From the NCBI GenBank assembly GCA_012932295.1, contig JAAONU010000016.1, positions 18,257,530 to 18,321,529 on the forward strand: a stretch of 64,000 nucleotides of DNA. The letters run 5' to 3'. The DNA is from Cyclina sinensis (Eukaryota; Mollusca; Bivalvia; Venerida; Veneridae). Of the stretch, positions 13,311 through 24,617 are shown one piece after another. Made by a program: the position numbers and the translations under genes. The notes beneath the pieces are model-generated. The model searched no databases and was not told where the DNA came from. It worked only from the letters and a program-made list of their open reading frames with translations. The stretch's first letter is position 1. Every line of letters begins with the position of its first letter.

Positions 13311-15072
13311 CGGAATTTGGGAAGAAATGATACTAAAATAAACAATGTTGATAGTAAAAAAAAAAAAGAAATGTTGAAAGATTGAAATGTAAAAGCAATG
13401 CCAGATAGAAGATAGGAGCAAATAAATGAGAAAAAATACATCAAATCTTCTGTATCGAATTCCTTTTAAAGATATACCTGCACAGTGCAACAGTCAAAGT
13501 ACAAACATGTATAACTGTGTCATAATAATGTAGACCTACGAAAATTTCGGAAAACGAAAGTACCCGTTTAAATTTCGGTTACACTGAACACCGAAATCTA
13601 CTTTGGACCGAAATCTACCGAATTCTACTTTGCAGGACCGAAATCTACTTAGTACAGACAAGATATGGCATTATTTATTACTTTTTTGGGATATTATTAA
13701 TAAGTTAATATATACGAATATACACTCAAAATTTCAATATTGTTAGTTTTGTATTTTTTGAGTTTGAACCAATTTTATATTATTATGTTACAGGCGGTGT
13801 CTAAGTGAGCGTGAGAACAATGAATGTATGGGAAATCACAACGACTTATTCTGGCGACTAGGTATGAAACCACCAATTCAGCTCAAAAAATGGTACCCGC
13901 ATAATGGCGGCTAGAAATAGTTCTCAGTTTTCTTGGCTATTTTTAATATTTTTGCCCTAATCTGTGTATTCTTTTTGCTGGAATCATTTTGTTTGACTAT
14001 TTCTGATAGTGTGGTAGCAATTTTATGCTCATATGCATTCAGAATAGAATTCACAATGTGAAATTGTTTCACATACCCCAATCTGAAAATTAGCTCAGAT
14101 TTTTTGTTAATTTTATGGGTAAGTTTACATGAGCAGAAATATCTTTCTTGTTTGAAACACAACCCCCACTTTTCTTGCTATTTTTCATGAGTACAGATAT
14201 AGATCTACAAGAATATGTAAGTTAAAGCTATTTAAAAAAGGTTTTGCTATGTTTTACAGCCCTGTGAACTTTATGAATTTTATATAGAATAAAGAAGGAA
14301 TCTATTTGGTGGTTTCACACCTATAAGAAAAATTTCATTTCCTGTTGTCTGCATATGAAAACTTTTAAACTTGCCAGAATGTAGAATTTTGATGTTTTTA
14401 TTGCAAAAATGCTGTAAAGAAGTATGCCAGGAGTGGATTTAGTGAGTTTTCAAACTTTTCATACTGCAGTTAAGCCATTATGGTAAAATTGCAGGAAAAT
14501 TGTCCTTGTAAAACTGTAAACAGATCTAGTTGTAAAGTTTGATTTTGAAAATAAAATTTTATGGAAAAAGAGCTTGTTCTTTTTTATTTTGTCTTTAATG
14601 AACATTTTTATAAATTTTATGAAGATATTTATAAATATTTATGGATTCAGTGATGTGTACATAAAACAAATAATAATTACGTTATAATGAACAGCTATAG
14701 CTATCAAATTAAATTGTCACGAAATCAATGATTAAAGAAATGCATTCAAAAAGGAACATTGCGATAAGCAAAATTATAATGTTTTCGCACGTTTATCCTT
14801 TTGATCAAACTAAAGCCGCCATGCACTATGTCCCGCGTTTTGCACGTGCATCTTACCTGCTGGTGTTACAGTTTAGTTTTCTTTTATCATACAGTTTTAT
14901 AATTTGATGAGTAGGTAAATATTTATAATTTGATAATTTCCTTCTACTTTTCAAACTTTTCAAAGTTGTTTTGATGTATTAAGACGTGATGCAAACCTTT
15001 TTTTTTAATTAACTCGTAAATCGCGAGTAATATCCCAAAAACGTATTTAAATTCGATCTTCTAACCCTCAAT

Positions 15073-15276
15073 ATGCATAGGTTCATCGCAATCATAGAGT
15101 TTCTTTGTGTTGTTTGTTTTAAAGAATGTCTAAATGGCAGCATACATTGCTCTAATTTTAAAAACTGGGTTTATGCCGAATGTGCAAATTTAAATGAAGA
15201 AGACCTTAAGTCTTGGTCTGACTTCGTTGTAATTCATACTGCTGGAGTAGAAAAATATTCTCAAAAAAGTATTTGA
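15073..15276 (+). pseudogene. Degenerate PHD-finger-like exon in the 13.58-17.33 kb transposon
   Basis: A 67-residue open frame reads VVCFKECLNGSIHCSNFKNW, then VYAECANLNEEDLKSW. This is the layout of a PHD finger: C..C, a GSI-C-x2-C-type pair (the second cysteine replaced), an aromatic W, an H/A-x2-C pair and a following LxxW helix. Several zinc ligands are substituted (F in CSNF, A in place of H), and the final C..C pair is lost, so I read it as a decayed copy. PHD-like fingers of this WVHxxC type occur in several invertebrate transposon proteins. Start codon is not reliable; an upstream exon is likely in an intact copy. Confidence 0.45.
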
Positions 15277-15556
15277 TATGTTAAATACATATTGAAATGT
15301 ATAAAAAACACTTTCGCTGAATATGATTTTAATTAATGATTACACAAAAGCTATCTAATTGTCCTACTGGTATACGTTCTAAGTCTAAGTCACGTGACAA
15401 CAGTGCACGCGAAAGTCACTTCTGGTGCGTTTTCAGTAAGGACCGATATTAAGTTAATAAAATATATACGCTGTATTAGAAGACAACAAGTGTTATATAC
15501 ATATATTATTTATTTTTCATGACATTCGATAAAAACTGAATTATACATTATAACGT

Positions 15557-15748
15557 TTAACGAAAAGCTTTCTGCACCTCATGTTTGAAGATATTCATCC
15601 CTCCCTCCTTAAATCCAGGGTGAACGAGGTCTGCGTCATAGTGGCGTGGGAAAATAAGTCTCTTTCCTACTTGTACGAAATCATACATTTCGTTGAATTT
15701 TGAACACTGTAGGTTTTTCATTAAGGTTTGTGCTGTAGCTTGTGGCAT
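15557..15748 (-). pseudogene. Unrecognised C-terminal-looking fragment on the minus strand of the transposon
   Basis: A 63-residue frame (FDFVQVGKRL-like core, YDADLVHPGFKEGGMNIF, ending VQKAFR) with more balanced composition than its surroundings. It overlaps the start of the OTU-like frame on the opposite strand. If real it would be the tail of a second, converging transposon gene whose upstream exons lie to the right. I do not recognise the family. Confidence 0.25.
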
Positions 15749-15756
15749 TTATCTTT

Positions 15757-16115
15757 CAGGCTCCGTTCTGCTATGTTGTCAAATCGGCGTAACCAGTCAG
15801 GCAAAGTCGGAACGAAAACTTCTAGAAATATACAGTGTCGAATGGACTGTTCACAATTGTAATGAGACTTTTGATAGGACTTTTGATAGGGATGAAGAGG
15901 TTGTGAAAATATTGTACATGTTTCAGCCTTATATGAGTGTTGCGTATGATCCGATACTTACTGTTGGTGATTGGAACTGTTTATTCAGAGCAGCTTCTTT
16001 GGCACTCACTGGTAGTGAAAGACATCATCTTTTAATGAGATTATTAACAGCGTTAGAGTTAATTACACACAGAAAGTGTTATGACACTGAAAAAAAGTAT
16101 ATTTTGTATATATAA
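15757..16115 (+). pseudogene. OTU-like cysteine protease domain fragment in the transposon
   Basis: The frame is open from 15693 but is best started at an acceptor atctttcag at about 15759. It contains the segment TVGDWNCLFRAASLALTG followed by SERHHLLMRLLTALELITH. This is the N-terminal helix of OTU-type deubiquitinases, whose catalytic block is normally D-G-x-C-L-F-R-A; here the glycine is W while D, N and C remain. OTU domains are found fused to proteins of several DNA transposon groups and proposed to act on ubiquitin-like tags; that role is not shown here. The C-terminal catalytic His region is missing, and the frame stops soon after a possible donor at about 16097. Called a decayed fragment. 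Confidence 0.55.
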
Positions 16116-17340
16116 ATACTGAAACACTTATATTTATTCAATTTATGTCTTCTACACACACGCACTAACTTAGTAAAATATAAACTATGGATTTTATATT
16201 TTCTACAATCTGTATTTTTATTCTAGCTCTAAATTTGTTTACCTTTTGTGTGTATATTTCTTGACTTCTTATTTGTTGTTTCATTCTGTACATTTTAGAT
16301 GAATTAATTCTTAAAGATCTACCATCCTGCCTTTTATTTGATGTACTATTGCCCTGTATTGATGACCACTATGTGTATTGATCAAGATTATTTTTTAGGA
16401 ATTGCTTTTTGGGTGTACTTATCTTCTGTGTATGTATGTATGCTTTTACAAATTTTTATCTCCATATGTGTCCTAAACTTATTTTGGCAATATGCTCAAA
16501 ATGTTAAATTTATTAGTATGTTTTTTTATTCATAAACTGTACTTATATTTCTTAATCTGATGCTTTACATTATATGCCTTATATTGCATGTATTATATTT
16601 AATATTTTTAGTATTTGTATTTTGATTTGTTTTTAACTTAACAAGTATTTTCCTTTTGCTTTTACCTTTAAATTGTCTTAATCAATGTTTGTTTTATCAA
16701 TTTCTTATGTCTTTCTTTTTGCAAAGCTTCATGTCTTTCAATAATAACAGTTATTTTTTTGGGCATTCTATTTTTTTGATGTATTGAGCATTTCGTATTG
16801 TTATTTCGTACACTTTGATGTTTAATGTTTTAAATCTGTAAAAATAATCGAAATCGGGTTCATTCCTTATCTATTTATCTGAATTAAATTTATTTTTTGA
16901 TCATTTTCGTAGATTTTTTTTTTAAATTAAAAAAAGAATGGGCCATGTTCCTCCTCGTGGTGTGGCCTGGATATTACATTTCGTGTTTTCGTGAACAATT
17001 ATATTTACTTGATATGTTAGTTTTATTAATAAATTTTACATGGATCTGCATTGTGTACTTCAAAACTACCTTTTTATAGTGATTGTCACGATGTAATATT
17101 TTCACGCTCACCGATTTCAATAATTTTTACATTTATTAACATAACTTTTTTACTAAGTAAACTTTTCAGTTGAAATTTGAAATATAAGTTGTTTATAATG
17201 TAATCAATCATAAAATACCCAAACATTAAGAAATAATGCCATATCTTGGCTGTACTGAGTAGATTTCGGTCCTGCAAAGTAGAATTCGGTAGATTTCGGT
17301 CCAAAGTAGATTTCGGTGTTCAGTGTAACCCTTTAAATTT

Positions 17341-19185
17341 TACAAATTATTCCGAAACTGGTAAACACAACACTGATTTACATTTTTTCCAAATGAAACA
17401 ATTAAACTTCATTTATACAATGGTTGTGAAAAAAGACATTTAATCCCTGTTCGGTCAGAAAGTACTTTTTGTGATAAAAATGAAAACGAAAGTAAACCCT
17501 TCTTAAGTATTTGCCACCAATACTTTTTGTACTTAGTCGATTCGCTACTCAATATATTCGTAATACAGGCAGATTGTGAATAATTGCCAGAGTGATCGAC
17601 CGTCTCAAGCAGGTTTGGGATTTCATTAAAAACATAATTATATGATAAAAACGGTTTTAAAATACGTGTTTGTTAAAAGTGCAAACATGTTCTGAGTGTG
17701 TCCTAGCAAGATAATATACATACACGAGTACTTATAAGTGATCACAGAAAGAGAAAAAATCAAACAAACAAACAACAGATTTTGACATTAAGCCGGCGCC
17801 CAAGTTATTGGAACCAATAAAATCAACATTTCAAAAAGCAATTCTAAATTGTTGGAGGCTAACAATTAAAGTAATTGAAATGTTCTGCAATATGACGGGG
17901 AAAAAACTGTTCAAAACAGTCTTGGCAGCTATCTAAAGTACTGGCCTTTTGTACAGACCCATTTAAGGATGCAGACGGTACGGTGATTGTGATAATAGCT
18001 TAAAGTCAAATCGAACGTCATATAGATAGATATACGTAAAAATCCAGTTAAGCTAAATTTAGAAGCATGTTTCACACATCGAAAAAACATTTGATAAAAA
18101 CATTATATTTGATATTTTAAAAAATATGAGACCTCATTCAAATAAATGATAAGAATGTCATCAATTTGAATCTAGAAAATGCGTAATATGCCAAGTTACC
18201 AAACTTACAGCATATGCAGCCCTGCACCAGCTTTACTAGACATGGTAAAATAAAACAACAAATAAATCAAAATAGATTGGTATCATCGCATATGTTGTAA
18301 GTGAATATAGTGCACACTTGAAATCCAATCCTTGTAAATTATTAAATTCCCATTTTGATATGTATCCCTTTTAGAGCGTATTTACGATACTGTAAAAAAA
18401 TACAATGTAGTTGATCGTAGCTGAGCTCTCAAAGATTATATTGTAGTACCATTTTAATATATAGGTAGAACAGGTGCTTGATTTTAAGCAAAATGTCTCA
18501 AGTGTTTTTGCCTCTAATTCTACAAAATTTGCCCTAAACGTTCTGAAAAATATCAATATTCAGTGCTAGCATCATTCAGTCCATCTTTGACATAACTGTC
18601 ATTCATTTCATAGAAAAGATGTCGATGCAATGGAAGGGTTTATTATGAGTAGGAGAAAACACAAATAAGATTTATATTTGCTTAATGTCAAGAGTTTGAT
18701 ACAAAGGCGTACCATGATCGTTCTACATTATTATATGTTATGCTGTTCTTTTTTTCCAACAAAAATGCATTTAATTGTCTATGATAATAAGTCAAAAACA
18801 TGGTCTTATTTCTCCCAACTCTAAATATAAAGAACAAGGCGAAAGAAGGTCACACTTTAATAGCAAGAAAATGGGTAAACAGTAAATAACGAGTTAAAAT
18901 ATCAAATTTGTGCAAAAAAAGATTCGAGATTTGTCCGAGATGTAAGAAAAAATGTTGGAATATCAAAATTTGTTTTCGGTAACACTGATATTCCCAAAAG
19001 ACTGTAAGTATAACACAATATAAATCGTCAATATTTATGATAAGATAAAAAAAATCAGTTAATCAAAACAAATTCTCATTTGAAGATTACTGTTTATCAT
19101 TTATTATTGTTTATTAATCGATAATGTAGTGTTAATTATCAAACATTACAAAGCACTTCAAACAAAACAACATATTTTATAAACT
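17341..19185. other. No recognised feature
   Basis: AT-rich intergenic sequence. Short open frames (for example 18371-18556 minus) lack any family signature. No splice-bounded exon or repeat could be supported. Confidence 0.35.
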
Positions 19186-19189
19186 ACAG

Positions 19190-20381
19190 CACGGGTTTAG
19201 GGAATAAAGGTCTTGCGAAACTCAACTTCTAGAACTTGTTGAGGATCTTTCTATAAACTTAATTCAAGGTCAACAAACAGACTTAGTACTACTGGATTTC
19301 TGGAAAGCTTTCGATAAGGTCAACCATCTGAAACTCCTTTTCAAACTCCATCAAAATGGTATACAGGACAGTACTCTCCGATGGGTCAACTCATTTCTTA
19401 TAGGTAGATGTCAGTCTGTCCGTGTTTAGGGTGTGTCCTCTGATGAAGCCCCTGTCACGTCAGGAGTACCCCAATGCTCAGTTCTCGGCCCTCTTCTCTT
19501 CCGTCTATACATAAATGACCTGCCTGAAATGATTTCTTCACAGGTCCAGTTATTTGCTGACGACACTGCTGTCTATGTGACGGTTAACAACAGTTCCCAA
19601 GAAAACATTCTACAACGGGACTTAGATAGGCTACAGGCATGGGAAGCCACTTGGGATATGGAGTTCAATCCCTCCAAGTGCACAGTTATGAATATTAACA
19701 GGTCAAAAAGCCTATTTAAATCAATGTATACCCCCCATGGTCAAATCTTAGAAACAGTAAAAGATGCAAAATATCTTGGTGTCACTCTCACATCAGATAT
19801 CAGCTGGAACAAACATATTACTAGTAATCAAATCTCTTATAAAGCTAGTCAAACTCTTATCTTTCTGAGAAGGAATATTCCTTCCAAAAATAAGAGAGTA
19901 AGACAATTTGCCTATAAAACTTTGGTCAGACCCAAACTGGAATATGCCAGTCCAGTCTGGAGTCCATTTAGTCAACAAAATATACATAAGCTAGAAATGG
20001 TGCAACGCCGTGCAGCAAGATGAGTTACAAATGACTTTTCTCCTTACAGCAGTGTCAGCTCCATGTTAAATACTCTTGGGTGGCGTTTGCTTGAACACAG
20101 GAGATTGGGTACAAGAGCTATCATGTTTTATAAAATTGTTAATGGACTGGTTGCGGTGCCAATGCCTCCTGACATCGTCCCACCATCCAGATACACCGTG
20201 CAGAAACCAACATCCCTTATCATTCAGACCAATTCATACCGCCTGTAGCTATTACAACTTTTCATTCTATCTTGCCACTATAGTCCTATGGAACTCATTG
20301 CCGGCTGATATTGTGCAGATACCTTCTCATGACCAGTTCAAGTTGGCAGTCTGTAAAGTTAATCATAAGCCGTACATCTGA
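19190..20381 (+). pseudogene. Non-LTR retrotransposon (CR1/L2/jockey-type) reverse transcriptase remnant
   Basis: Translation gives HGF, SCETQLLELVEDLSINLIQG, LVLLDFWKAFDKVNH, then GVPQCSVLGPLLFRLYINDL and QLFADDTAVYV, the RT core with catalytic FADD. The thumb and C-terminal parts follow: WDMEFNPSKC, YLGVTLTSDISWNKH, LEYASPVWSP, VQRRAAR and VLWNSLPADIV. In-frame stops at about 19197, 19428, 20021 and 20246 and a shift near 20250 break it. GVPQGS has become GVPQCS. The endonuclease half is missing, so this is a 5'-truncated dead copy. A gatagataaatt tract near 20566 may be the 3' tail. Confidence 0.85.
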
Positions 20382-20609
20382 TAAAGCTGTTTTACCACTT
20401 TTAACTGTACATTTTCATCTTTTTAACACACACTATCCTGTCATATTTCTATTCTCACCAATACAGTTGTTTTACTTGTAGTCTCCTATTTATTTCTACT
20501 TTACACTTCTAGCACTGACACGCACCTGCACATAATGATCTGACGAGTGTGCTGCAGTATGAAAAGATAGATAAATTAGGTAGAGTATATGCAGTTCCAT
20601 CAGTGTGTG

Positions 20610-21660
20610 TTTAATCCGTCGTTGACTGCTTACCCCATGATCTATTGTTACTGAAAATGAAATTCTATGGTGTCTCTGAACATGCGCTACAAGTAGTTAA
20701 AGGTTATCTTGCTAATAGAAAACACTGTTTTAAATTTGGAAATGTATATGGTGATTTTCAGACTATTACCAAGGGTGTGCCACAGGGATCGATACTAGGA
20801 CCGATTCTCTTCTCTTTTCATTTAAGATATCTTTTTCTTCATCAGCAAAAGTCAGTTGTATAATTATGCAGACTACAATACCCTTTCATATACAAGCCCA
20901 AGTTTGAATAATTCGGTAAAAACCTTGGAAAATGAAAGCTTAAAACTTATTGACTGGTTTAGTAAAAACCAGATGAATGCAAATCCAGAGAAATTCCAGG
21001 CAATAGCTCTTGGCAAGTAAAAATTACCAGCACAATATCAAATTTAAATTCCAATATATTGAAATAACCTGTGATGAAGAATTAAAACTACTGGGCGTAA
21101 ACCTTGACTTTAAGTTAAATTTTAATTCACATGTAGCTAATATATGTAGAAAAGCTTCTAGGCAACAGAATGTTTTGAAAAGAATAGGAAAGCATCTAAA
21201 CAAATTAGGAAGATTAACAATATACTATTCCTCTGTTACGTCAAACTATAATTATTGCCCTTTGACTTGCCATTTCACCAATGAAACGAACATCAGGAAA
21301 ATAGAGAAAATTCAAGAAAGGGCAATTAGATCTGTTTATGATGACTACATTAGTAGCTATGAAAAACTTCTTAGAAAGTTCTGGTCTTATATCTTTAAAA
21401 GTCAGGAGATTAAGAGCAACTGCTTTGGAAACGTATAAAATTTTGAACAAAATGTCACCAAAATATCTTAATGATCTTGTCAAATATAAACATGTTAATT
21501 ATAATTTTAGACATACAAGTACTGTTGTTGAAGTACCGCAACCAAAAACAGAGATGTAAAAAATCATGCAGTACTGCTACTGCCAAACTATGGAATCAGT
21601 TGCCAGACAACTTCCGTAAGGCATCATCCTTAACAATCAATTCCGCGCGCTAATAAATAT
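20610..21660 (+). pseudogene. Second LINE reverse transcriptase remnant, different subfamily
   Basis: It follows the first LINE in the same direction. Readable pieces are VDCLPHDLLLLKMKFYGVSE, KGVPQGSILGPILFS, an FxDD block decayed to YADYNT, LIDWFSKNQMNANPEKFQ, LLGVNLDFKLNFNSHVANIC, IRKIEKIQERAIRSVYDD, ALETYKILNKMSPKYLNDL and TAKLWNQLPDNFRKASS. These sit in at least three frames (20645-20863, 21010-21438, 21338-21653) with stops between them. Its wording (KIEKIQERAIR) differs from the first and third copies, so it belongs to another LINE subfamily. Dead and 5'-truncated. Confidence 0.8.
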
Positions 21661-22269
21661 CTGGAAGGGAGATACATGCTCTTGTTCTTCGTGTGAAATT
21701 ACATCAAATAGCAACTTTCCTTGGCAGCAACATACTATATAGAATAGTTACCTTGGGTTGATATTCTTTCTTTTTTCTCCCCAAACCCAGTTAACTACTT
21801 CCCAGCATTCCTATTTATTTTGTGCCTTTTCTTTCTATTGTTTTTGTTTGTTTTTTGTTTTTATTTTTCGTTGTTTTTTTTTTTTGTTTTTTTGTTTTTT
21901 TAGTTGCTAACACTTGTTGTCAGTGTGGAGGAATTGCTGGTAAGTTCCCAACAATTCTAATTTGGGGTGATATTTTTAGCCCAGTCTTTAATGATGCACT
22001 CTTGTGCTCTTTTTACTTGTGTCACGTTTTATTATTATCTTTTAGAGTAATTTTTACGCTTTTAATTTCAAGATCAGCAATCCCATCACAATTTTTTATG
22101 TGCTTGCATTATGTGCTTTCATGCTATGTTGGTTTCTACGCTGTCGCTTAGCGTACATTATGCTAATAGTTTTTTCGTTTACAGCTAGTGATTCCTTTAG
22201 TGAGTACTCCTCACATGCTTTATGTTTTTATATACTTATTATTATAATATGTATATGTGTGTCTTAGTT

Positions 22270-22374
22270 ATAAGTCGATGGAGGGCCTTAATTGAGCCTG
22301 GTCGATGTAAAAAGTTCTTCACAGCCAGGGCCTCAATTAAGGCCCTGTCACAGCTTATCTATCTATCTATCTTT
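22270..22374 (+). repeat. Hairpin plus TATC tail, probable LINE 3' terminus
   Basis: A perfect 14-bp stem, gggccttaattgag at 22283-22296 and ctcaattaaggccc at 22332-22345, is followed by cagct and a (TATC)n run at about 22354-22373. A 3' hairpin followed by a short tandem tail is the usual end of CR1/L2-type LINEs, so this is likely the 3' end of a plus-strand element, possibly the one at 20.6 kb. The joining 21.7-22.25 kb is T-rich and otherwise unrecognised. Confidence 0.5.
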
Positions 22375-22570
22375 CGATACTGCCTAGACTTCCCTCACGG
22401 GTATTACTGGCAGGTGCGCGTCTGTGCAAGATAAAAGTTGTTTAAAAGCATTGAAGAAAGACTTCAAAGCGAGAAAGTGAGATGTGAAGTAAAAAGTGCG
22501 AAAGTGTTAAAATATAAGGTGAAAAGTATTTATAAGTTAAAAGTTGGTCTTAAAACACTGTTCCGCACGA

Positions 22571-23790
22571 TCAGGGACGGCTGGTGAGCAGAGAGGGGCT
22601 TAGGCAACGCTTAAACCCCTCTAGATCTGCCTGCAATACAACAGAAGCGGGTAGGCTGTTCCACAAAACTACAGTGTACGGAAAGAATGAAAATTTGAAA
22701 TAGTTGGACGAGGTGTGGACTTGTCTGAGGGATAGGGGGTGCATGTGACGCGACACCCTCGTAGGCCTCTCAAGATACGGAGGCAATGAAATCGCCACCA
22801 AGCCATACATAATCTTATAAAACAGTATCAGTCTTGAAAGGTCACGTCTGTCTTGTAAGGTCTGCCAGCCAAGTTGGGACTGCATGCTGGTGACACTGTT
22901 GTAGTACGAATAGTCTTGTTTTACCCAACGGACAGCTCTACGTTGAACTTTTTCTATTTTATCAATATTAGATTTTGTATGTAGGGCTCCACACAGATGA
23001 TGCATATTCCAGTTGGGGTCTTACTAACGTCTTGTAGGCAACTTCTTTGATGTTTTCTTTTTTGGTTAGTATATTTCTACGAATGAAACCAAGAGTTTTA
23101 TTTGCAGTTGTAGTGATGTTATCAATATGTTTGTTCCAGGAAAGATCTTCTGAAATAGAAACGCCTAAATATTTAGCACTATCTACAACTTCCAGGGTTT
23201 GTCCGTGTAACCTGTAATTGAAACAATTTGTTTTGTTTTTTCTTAGATATATTTAAGACAACACATTTATTTGGGTTGAATTCCATATCCCACATTTTTT
23301 CCCAGTGTACTAACTTGTCTAGATCATCTTGTAGGGTATAACAGTCTTGCAAGTTGTTTAATGCCAAGTATACAGCAGTGTCATCTGCAAACAAACGAAC
23401 CTGTGAAGAAATGGAAGTAGGGAGATCATTAATGTATAAAAGAAAGAGTAGAGGACCAAGCACTGAACCTTGTGGCACCCCGGATGTGACAGGGACTTCC
23501 GATGAACATTCCCCTTCCAGAACAACTTTTTGGGATCTACCTATGAGAAAAGATTTAATCCAAGATATTGTGGATTCATTTACACCATGTTCCTGTAATT
23601 TGTCAAAGGGTAATTTTAAATGACTAACTTTGTCAAAAGCTTTACTAAAATCAAAGAATAAGGTCTGTCTGTCTGCCTGTAATTAGGTTTTTCGCCAGTT
23701 CATCAATAAGTTGTAGAAGTTGAGTTTCACAAGATCTGCGTTCCCGAAAGCCATGCTGTAAATCATATAAGATGTTGTTTTTGTTAAAAT
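22571..23790 (-). pseudogene. Third LINE reverse transcriptase remnant, inverted relative of the first
   Basis: Read on minus from about 23790: CETQLLQLIDEL, DFSKAFDKVSHL, TSGVPQGSVLGPLLFLLYIN, VRLFADDTAVYLALNN, WDMEFNPNKCVVLNIS, then in another frame HHLCGALHTKSNIDKIEKVQ, RRAVRWVKQDYS and VLWNSLPASVVL. The word order and spacing match the plus-strand copy at 19.2 kb closely (FADDTAVY, WDMEFNP, VLWNSLPA), so the two are the same or sister families in opposite orientation. Intact GVPQGS and FADD motifs make it the least decayed RT core here, but frameshifts near 23230 and 23010 and loss of the endonuclease half show it is dead. Confidence 0.85.
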
Positions 23791-23799
23791 GAGCAGTTA

Positions 23800-24190
23800 G
23801 AGCTTATGTTAACTGTTTACTCTCTCCGACTCTGTTAAATAAATATTACTTGATTTGTCTTGGTCATCTGAAATCACTTATCTCAGTCACAGCCATTTCT
23901 CAATAAAATATGCAGAGTTTAGAACTCAATTTATTTTACACCACTCGTCATATGTTTTGTTTTCTTCATTTTCCCCCTATGTAGATATGGACTGTGAAAA
24001 TATATTTTATTAATAAGTAGTTTTGCATTGTGGAAGATATAACCAATGTTCTAAATAAGGTGACATAATTATTATGGAGGGATATGTCGTTTGAAGAGAT
24101 TTTTCTCTTGGCTTTGTAGTTTTAGCACAGATATGTTAGTATGAAAGAAAAAACAAGTAATAACTCTCCCTGCACATTATGCTATGTAAA
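23800..24190. other. No recognised feature
   Basis: AT-rich spacer between the minus-strand LINE and the putative promoter. Confidence 0.3.
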
Positions 24191-24194
24191 TTAA

Positions 24195-24339
24195 TCGACC
24201 AATAAGATGCTTTTACTTATCATGTGGCACAAATTGGCCAATCGGATCATTTGTACTTGAGCGCGTTCATTGTCATTGCCAAGATGGCGTCATCCTTATG
24301 TGTGTGAAAAATACGGAATATTTCCGTTGCAAATAGAAG
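24195..24339 (+). promoter_or_regulatory. Putative TATA-less promoter and first noncoding exon for the C2orf42-like gene
   Basis: Two CCAAT boxes (24199-24203 and ggccaatcgg with CCAAT at 24238-24242) lie about 40 bp apart. About 40 bp downstream is ccaagatggcgtc at 24279-24291, a good YY1-type initiator-proximal site. A short upstream frame from the ATG at 24284 stops after nine codons. A donor-like AGAAG/gtattc at 24339/24340 would end a 5' exon to splice to the acceptor at 28534. The layout fits a housekeeping promoter. The link to the gene 4.2 kb downstream is inference. Confidence 0.4.
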
Positions 24340-24617
24340 GTATTCTTGTTCAAAGAACTTGATTTTTAGTGCTTATCGTAATATATTTGCAGCTTCGTTT
24401 GGAAAGACTCGCAAAGATCTTATTTGAGCCGTTGACTAAACTCGGCAAGTAACGAAATTAAAATGTAGTGTGAAAAATATTTTAAGTTGTTACAGTACCG
24501 TAAAAATTACAGCCCTTTGACATATTTTATAGTTCAAATTATGCATAGAAAACTGAGTTTTATTAGTTTTGATTCAGATTTCTGTTGGAAGTCGATAGGG
24601 ATTAAAACTAAAAGACT

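Larger units (their letters stand above)
13576..17331. mobile_element. 3.76-kb TIR DNA transposon with 9-bp target duplication (Mutator-like plan)
   Basis: The termini are inverted copies starting GGTTACACTGAACACCG at 13577 and ending CGGTGTTCAGTGTAACC at 17330. Identity is nearly complete for about 105 bp and then weakens. Within each terminus accgaaatctact is repeated three times. The 9-bp direct repeat tttaaattt flanks both sides (13567-13575 and 17332-17340). A 9-bp duplication fits Mutator-like elements, though other superfamilies are possible. Inside are remnants of coding sequence with PHD-like and OTU-like signatures (separate entries) and AT-rich filler with many stops, so the copy looks dead. 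No catalytic transposase motif was recognised. Confidence 0.85.

Noticed and set aside
21822..22151. 109-residue hydrophobic ORF as a membrane protein
   Set aside because: It begins in a T-rich tract that gives phenylalanine runs and lies in probable LINE 3' sequence.
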